A DNA stretch of 12,777 nucleotides. It comes from Alphaproteobacteria bacterium UBA1218 (GTDB lineage: Bacteria > Pseudomonadota > Alphaproteobacteria > Rs-D84). A program made the position numbers and the translations under genes. The notes under the pieces are model-generated. The model was not told the DNA's origin. It saw only the letters and a list, made by a program, of their open reading frames with translations, and ran no database searches. Positions 12,702 to 12,777 of this stretch are shown here, one piece after another. The first letter of the stretch is position 1, and the number at the start of each line of letters is the position of its first letter. The stretch covers positions 3,279-16,055 of the forward strand of contig DBXG01000020.1 in NCBI GenBank assembly GCA_002309215.1, given 5' to 3'.

Positions 12702-12777
12702 TGGTGCCGGTTGTCGGACTTGAACCAACGACCCTCTGATTACAAATCAGATGCTCTACCAGCTGAGCTAAACCGGC
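12702..12777 (-). tRNA. tRNA-Thr (anticodon UGU)
   Basis: The minus strand folds into a complete 76-nt cloverleaf. Acceptor arms GCCGGTT and AACCGGC pair fully; the D-arm is GCTC...GAGC; the anticodon stem TCTGA/TCAGA holds the loop TTTGTAA, giving anticodon UGU (codon ACA); and the T-arm GTTGG/CCGAC holds TTCAAGT. Discriminator A and an encoded CCA complete the 3' end (12702-12704). The 5' end coincides with the window edge, so its promoter and any neighbouring tRNAs are not visible. Confidence 0.97.

Overview
The window reads as a stretch of chromosome from an AT-rich Gram-negative bacterium. Two proteins with signal peptides end in the aromatic C-terminus typical of outer-membrane beta-barrels. 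A prolipoprotein diacylglyceryl transferase-like start lies at the left edge, and a tRNA gene with an encoded CCA closes the right edge. The mix of genes (BI-1/YccA protein, tiny 2[4Fe-4S] ferredoxin, single-chain glycyl-tRNA synthetase, many orphan secreted proteins) would suit a reduced-genome, host- or gut-associated alphaproteobacterial lineage. That placement is inference only, because no phylogenetic marker in the window settles it.

Layout. Positions 1-47 (minus) hold the first codons of a probable lgt gene, divergent from a plus-strand housekeeping run: BI-1/YccA membrane protein (200-895), ferredoxin (961-1140), dimeric-type glycyl-tRNA synthetase (1204-2571) and a small cysteine-containing protein (2584-3000). 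This run ends at a perfect bidirectional hairpin terminator. A two-gene minus-strand operon of unknown proteins (3585-4073, then 3039-3581) runs convergently into the same terminator from a near-consensus promoter. Plus-strand envelope genes follow: a beta-barrel protein (4312-5325) with its own terminator, then a second barrel protein (5471-6634) apparently co-transcribed with a large glycine-zipper secreted protein (6672-8363).

From about 8.4 kb to the right edge the DNA looks accessory. A minus-strand exported protein with seven 9-residue acidic repeats and a basic tail (8477-9958) is driven by a strong promoter whose whole spacer is a perfect 18-bp palindrome, a likely operator. Next come two tandem copies of a GC-rich composite palindromic repeat, a DUF559 (Vsr/PD-(D/E)XK-like) endonuclease gene, an inverted third copy of the repeat, a secreted cysteine-containing protein (11019-12161), a small cysteine-rich membrane protein that may handle metal (12158-12484), a fourth repeat copy, and tRNA-Thr(UGU) at the edge. 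A fifth, short copy lies at 8369-8418.

The most interesting signal is this repeat family. It is made of a unit of about 40 bp with two adjacent hairpins. The outer parts and a central linker are conserved while the inner stem-loops vary. Units are paired head-to-head or tail-to-tail, and inverted copies bracket the DUF559 nuclease, with one copy touching its stop codon. The arrangement recalls BIME/REP elements and their RAYT transposases, but with an endonuclease of a different fold. The link between nuclease and repeats is a hypothesis from layout alone.
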